From NCBI RefSeq assembly GCF_005870035.1, contig NZ_SWJG01000004.1:192604-256603 (forward strand): a DNA stretch of 64,000 nt, written 5' to 3'. Source of the stretch: Spirosoma lacussanchae (GTDB lineage: Bacteria; Bacteroidota; Bacteroidia; Cytophagales; Spirosomataceae). The notes under the pieces are model-generated. The model did no database searches. It was not told the DNA's origin and was given only the letters and a program-made list of their open reading frames with translations. How positions within the stretch are numbered: position 1 is the stretch's first letter; each line of letters opens with the position of its first letter. The translations under genes and the position numbers were made by a program. This document shows, one piece after another, positions 61,499 to 64,000 of this stretch.

Positions 61499-61828
61499 CG
61501 CACGAAAGGCCCCGGGCTAAAGCCTGGGGCTTCCCATGGTTAAATACCGTGGTCTGGTTGAGCCCCGCAGCCTGGTAAGAAGTTATTGTGGGAAGCTATC
61601 CGCTGACTTTGGTGGGCTCGACGGGCAACTCCTTTAAGAGCGGGGGAACCGTGTAGAAACCAGATTTCCTACACAACCCGTAGTCATCATTACGAAAAAG
61701 GTCTCCCATCCCGGGTTTATACCAGACCGTAGTCAGCTCATAGCTTTAATAAATAAACCCTGTTGGTCTAAAACAGTTATTAGCATACATTCGCCCCGCC
61801 ATTTGCGGGCACTACACGTAGCGTTTGA
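61499..61828. other. Intergenic region before mlaE, with hairpins
   Basis: 330 bp without a gene. A GC-rich hairpin with one bulge at 61506-61532 has the position of a terminator for the transglycosylase gene, though it lacks a T-run. A small hairpin (GTGTAG 61651-61656 with CTACAC 61669-61674) lies in the middle. The right end is AT-rich and contains the promoter-like element listed separately. Confidence 0.5.
61763..61793 (+). promoter_or_regulatory. Candidate promoter for mlaEFD
   Basis: TTG (61763-61765) and TACATTCG (61786-61793; seven of eight against TAnnTTTG) are separated by about 20 nt, as in Bacteroidota promoters. The predicted leader to the ATG at 61829 is about 30 nt. Confidence 0.35.
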
Positions 61829-62641
61829 ATGCAAGCTGACACCAAATCAACGGACTCCCCACCCTCCCGCCCTTCTTTACCCCGGCGGTTTGAGCGGTTT
61901 TTCATTAATCTGGCCGATGTGGCGGCTTTTGTAGGCCGATTTTTCCGCGAAGCCCTGCTTCCCCCCTACGAATTCAAAGAAATTATCCGGCAGTGCTACG
62001 AAGTCGGATACCGGTCGTTGCTGCTGATCTCCACGACCGGTTTCATAACGGGTATTGTCTTCACGAACCAGTCGAGACCGTCGCTGACCGAATTCGGGGC
62101 CACCTCCTGGTTGCCGTCGCTGATCGCCATTGCGGTCGTGCGGGCGCTGGGTCCACTGGTTACGGCGCTGATTGCAGCTGGTAAAGTAGGATCGAGTATC
62201 GGGGCCGAGCTGGGCTCCATGAACGTTACCGAGCAGATCGACGCCATGGAAGTCTCCGGAACCGACCCGTTCAAATTTCTGGTCGTTACGCGGGTGCTGG
62301 CAACTTCGTTCACCATTCCGCTGCTGACGATGTACACGATCTTTGTGGCCCTGATTGGTGCGTATATAAACGTAAACCAGAACGAGCAAACCAGTTTCAC
62401 CTCCTACATTCAGGAGGTATTCGGGGCCATCACCTACCTCGACATTTTCATGTCGCTGATCAAATCCATTGCGTTTGGATTCACAATCGGGATGGTGGGC
62501 TGTTACAAAGGGTACCACTCGTCGAAAGGCACCGAAGGCGTGGGTAAGGCCGCCAACTCGTCGGTAGTAACCGCCATGTTTTTAGTATTCATTGAAGAGC
62601 TTCTCTCGCTCCAGATCGCCAACGCGATCCGCGGCAGCTAG
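61829..62641 (+). CDS. mlaE: MlaE family lipid ABC transporter permease
   Basis: 270 residues. After a cytoplasmic N-terminus the MlaE pattern follows: 'YEVGYRSLLLISTTGFITGIVFTNQS', split, 'ALGPLVTALIAAGKVGSSIGAELGSMNVTEQIDAMEV', split, and 'VATSFTIPLLTMYTIFVALIGAY'-like TMs, ending 'EELLSLQIANAI'. It forms the inner-membrane channel of the phospholipid transport complex that keeps outer-membrane asymmetry. The ATPase and MCE genes follow. Confidence 0.95.
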   Translation: MQADTKSTDSPPSRPSLPRRFERFFINLADVAAFVGRFFREALLPPYEFKEIIRQCYEVGYRSLLLISTTGFITGIVFTNQSRPSLTEFGATSWLPSLIAIAVVRALGPLVTALIAAGKVGSSIGAELGSMNVTEQIDAMEVSGTDPFKFLVVTRVLATSFTIPLLTMYTIFVALIGAYINVNQNEQTSFTSYIQEVFGAITYLDIFMSLIKSIAFGFTIGMVGCYKGYHSSKGTEGVGKAANSSVVTAMFLVFIEELLSLQIANAIRGS

Positions 62642-62733
62642 TGAGCATACGCGCCAATGGGCCAACGTCTAGGCGATCGGAAGCCCTGCCGTATCTGTTG
62701 CTCTGGCGTTTCTGATTTCTCTTTTACGGATTT

Positions 62734-63480
62734 ATGGATGAGTTAGTAATTGACATACACGGACTGAAAAAGTCGTTTGGTGATCTCCACGTGCTGCGGG
62801 GCGTTGACCTGCAGGTACACCGGGGCGAAAACGTGGTGGTGCTGGGCAGATCGGGTACGGGTAAATCGGTGTTGATCAAGATCATTGTCGGACTGCTCAA
62901 GCCCGATGCGGGTGAGGTGCGCGTGCTGGGCCAGGACGTAACCCTGCTACGCGGTCGCGAACTGGACGAATTCCGCCAAAAGGTAGGGTTCTCCTTCCAG
63001 AGCAGTGCCCTCTATGACAGCATGAGCATCCGCGAGAATCTGGAGTTTCCGCTGGTGCGGAATATTCGTAACCTGAGCCGGGCTGACATTAACCGCGCCG
63101 TTGAAGAAGCGCTCGATGACGTAGGACTGTCGCAGACTATTAACCAGATGCCGTCTGAACTGTCGGGGGGGCAGCGCAAACGGATCGGCATTGCCCGAAC
63201 GCTGATGCTAAAGCCCGAAATTATGTTATACGATGAACCAACCGCCGGCCTCGACCCCATTACCAGCATCGAGATCAACAATCTGATCAATGAAGTACGG
63301 CAGCGTACCGGCGCTTCGTCGATCATCATTACCCACGACCTGACCTGCGCCAAAACCACCGGCGATCGGGTGGCTATGCTGCTCGATGGCACCTTTGAAC
63401 GAGTCGGCACGTTCGACGAAGTTTTTGCCGATCCCGATGAACGCGTACAGCAGTTTTATAATTACAACTTTGTGAATTGA
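62734..63480 (+). CDS. mlaF: MlaF-type ABC transporter ATP-binding protein
   Basis: 248 residues. Walker A 'GRSGTGKSVLIK', Q-loop 'FSFQSSALYDSMSIRENLEFPL', signature 'LSGGQRKRIGIARTL', Walker B 'IMLYDEPTAGLDP' and 'ITHDL' are all present. The 'RSGTGKSV' variant and the 'FQSSALYDSMSI' stretch are characteristic of MlaF. It energises the MlaE permease; the gap is 92 bp. Confidence 0.95.
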   Translation: MDELVIDIHGLKKSFGDLHVLRGVDLQVHRGENVVVLGRSGTGKSVLIKIIVGLLKPDAGEVRVLGQDVTLLRGRELDEFRQKVGFSFQSSALYDSMSIRENLEFPLVRNIRNLSRADINRAVEEALDDVGLSQTINQMPSELSGGQRKRIGIARTLMLKPEIMLYDEPTAGLDPITSIEINNLINEVRQRTGASSIIITHDLTCAKTTGDRVAMLLDGTFERVGTFDEVFADPDERVQQFYNYNFVN

Positions 63481-63598
63481 ACAGACGTCGCCGATTCGTG
63501 TTTGATGTTCGTGGCCTTCTCAGACAAGCCGGATGTCCCGCCCGGAAAGCGAACCCAGTCACACTCAACGTATACCACAACCACTACCAATAACACCA

Positions 63599-64000
63599 AT
63601 GCCAACTGAATCGAATAAACGTTCTGTCATTGTCGGAATTTTCGTCGCCCTCGGTATCCTGATTTTCGTTGCCGGGGTGTTCGTTCTGGGCGGCCAGCAG
63701 AAACGCTTTTCCAGCAGTATAAAAATCATCGCGGTCTTTGACGATGTTGGAGGTCTCAAAGCCGGTAACAACGTCTGGTTCTCGGGGGTCAAGATCGGCA
63801 CCGTGAAGCGCATCAGCTTCTTCGGTACCTCGCAGGTCGAGGTCGATATGAACATCGAGGAGGCCTCGCGGCAGTATATCCGGAAAGACGCCAGCGCCAC
63901 CATCAGCACCGACGGGCTGATCGGCAACAAGATTGTGCAGATCGTAGGCGGTTCTACACGATCGGAACCCGTTGAAGAGGGAGACCGGCTGAAGACGCTG
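63599..64000 (+). CDS. mlaD: MlaD/MCE domain protein (partial, runs off the window)
   Basis: The ATG at 63599 opens 134 codons to the window end. One TM anchor (about 10-28, 'VGIFVALGILIFVAGVF') precedes an MCE domain: 'VFDDVGGLKAGNNVWFSGVKIGTVKRI', split, then 'TISTDGLIGNKIVQIVGG'. It is the periplasmic lipid-binding hexamer subunit of the Mla system. The C-terminal part lies outside. Confidence 0.93.
   Translation, partial: MPTESNKRSVIVGIFVALGILIFVAGVFVLGGQQKRFSSSIKIIAVFDDVGGLKAGNNVWFSGVKIGTVKRISFFGTSQVEVDMNIEEASRQYIRKDASATISTDGLIGNKIVQIVGGSTRSEPVEEGDRLKTL

Overview
The window reads as a piece of chromosome from a Cytophagales bacterium (Bacteroidota), most likely Spirosomaceae (Spirosoma or Fibrella type). 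The signs are SusC/SusD pairs, OmpA-free TonB barrels with carboxypeptidase-like N-termini, DUF4494 and HYC_CC_PP proteins, LytTR signalling, starts without Shine-Dalgarno sequences, a TTTG/TAnnTTTG promoter, and high-GC coding with tight operons. The genus is inferred from gene content, not from a marker gene. No rRNA, tRNA, CRISPR array or insertion sequence was found.

Layout. 1-3.5 kb (minus): a metal-related operon with an HYC_CC_PP protein, a TonB receptor, an AraC regulator carrying an HMA-like CxxC motif, and the first codons of a His-rich protein, probably a metal P-type ATPase. 3.6-9.2 kb: scattered single genes (DUF4494, YceI, M3 peptidase, a small secreted protein, a thioesterase, DUF2147). 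9.2-25.5 kb (minus): a compact ten-gene sugar-acid operon led by a LacI regulator. It holds SusC/SusD, three enolase-superfamily dehydratases (one very close to DgoD), a mutarotase-like protein, a PQQ/haem c dehydrogenase, 2-keto-3-deoxy-galactonokinase, KDPG/KDPGal aldolase and an ExuT/DgoT-type MFS carrier. All upstream enzymes carry export signals, three of them Tat-like, while kinase and aldolase do not. This suggests that oxidation and dehydration take place in the periplasm.

25.7-33 kb (plus): an FAD oxidoreductase, CsbD, then a TolC / HlyD / FtsX / ATPase efflux operon whose last gene overlaps a LytS-type histidine kinase. 33-38 kb: an ECF sigma factor operon (anti-sigma-like, Spy-like, PepSY-like, large TonB barrel) with a duplicated two-block promoter-like motif. 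38-50 kb: S41 peptidase, LytTR regulator, M16 peptidase, LRR protein, EamA, DJ-1/PfpI, and a convergent SDR plus IlvD/Edd sugar-acid dehydratase pair. 50-54.4 kb: DUF1206, a secreted HEXXH protein, an SDR gene broken by an in-frame TAG, and an HxlR regulator.

54.6-60.6 kb is the accessory part and the best candidate for an undescribed system. It has a truncated AraC gene, a 1019-residue LRR-Roc-COR-TIR protein, a small membrane protein just upstream of it in the same operon, and, after a CvfB-like gene, a three-TM coiled-coil pYEATS protein. The LRR of the Roco-TIR protein consists of fifteen 60-bp units that differ almost only at three codons, two of which map to the predicted ligand-facing strand. 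This is the pattern expected of a rapidly diversifying, NLR-like immune receptor. 60.7-64 kb returns to housekeeping functions: a lytic transglycosylase and MlaE-MlaF-MlaD lipid transport, cut by the window end.
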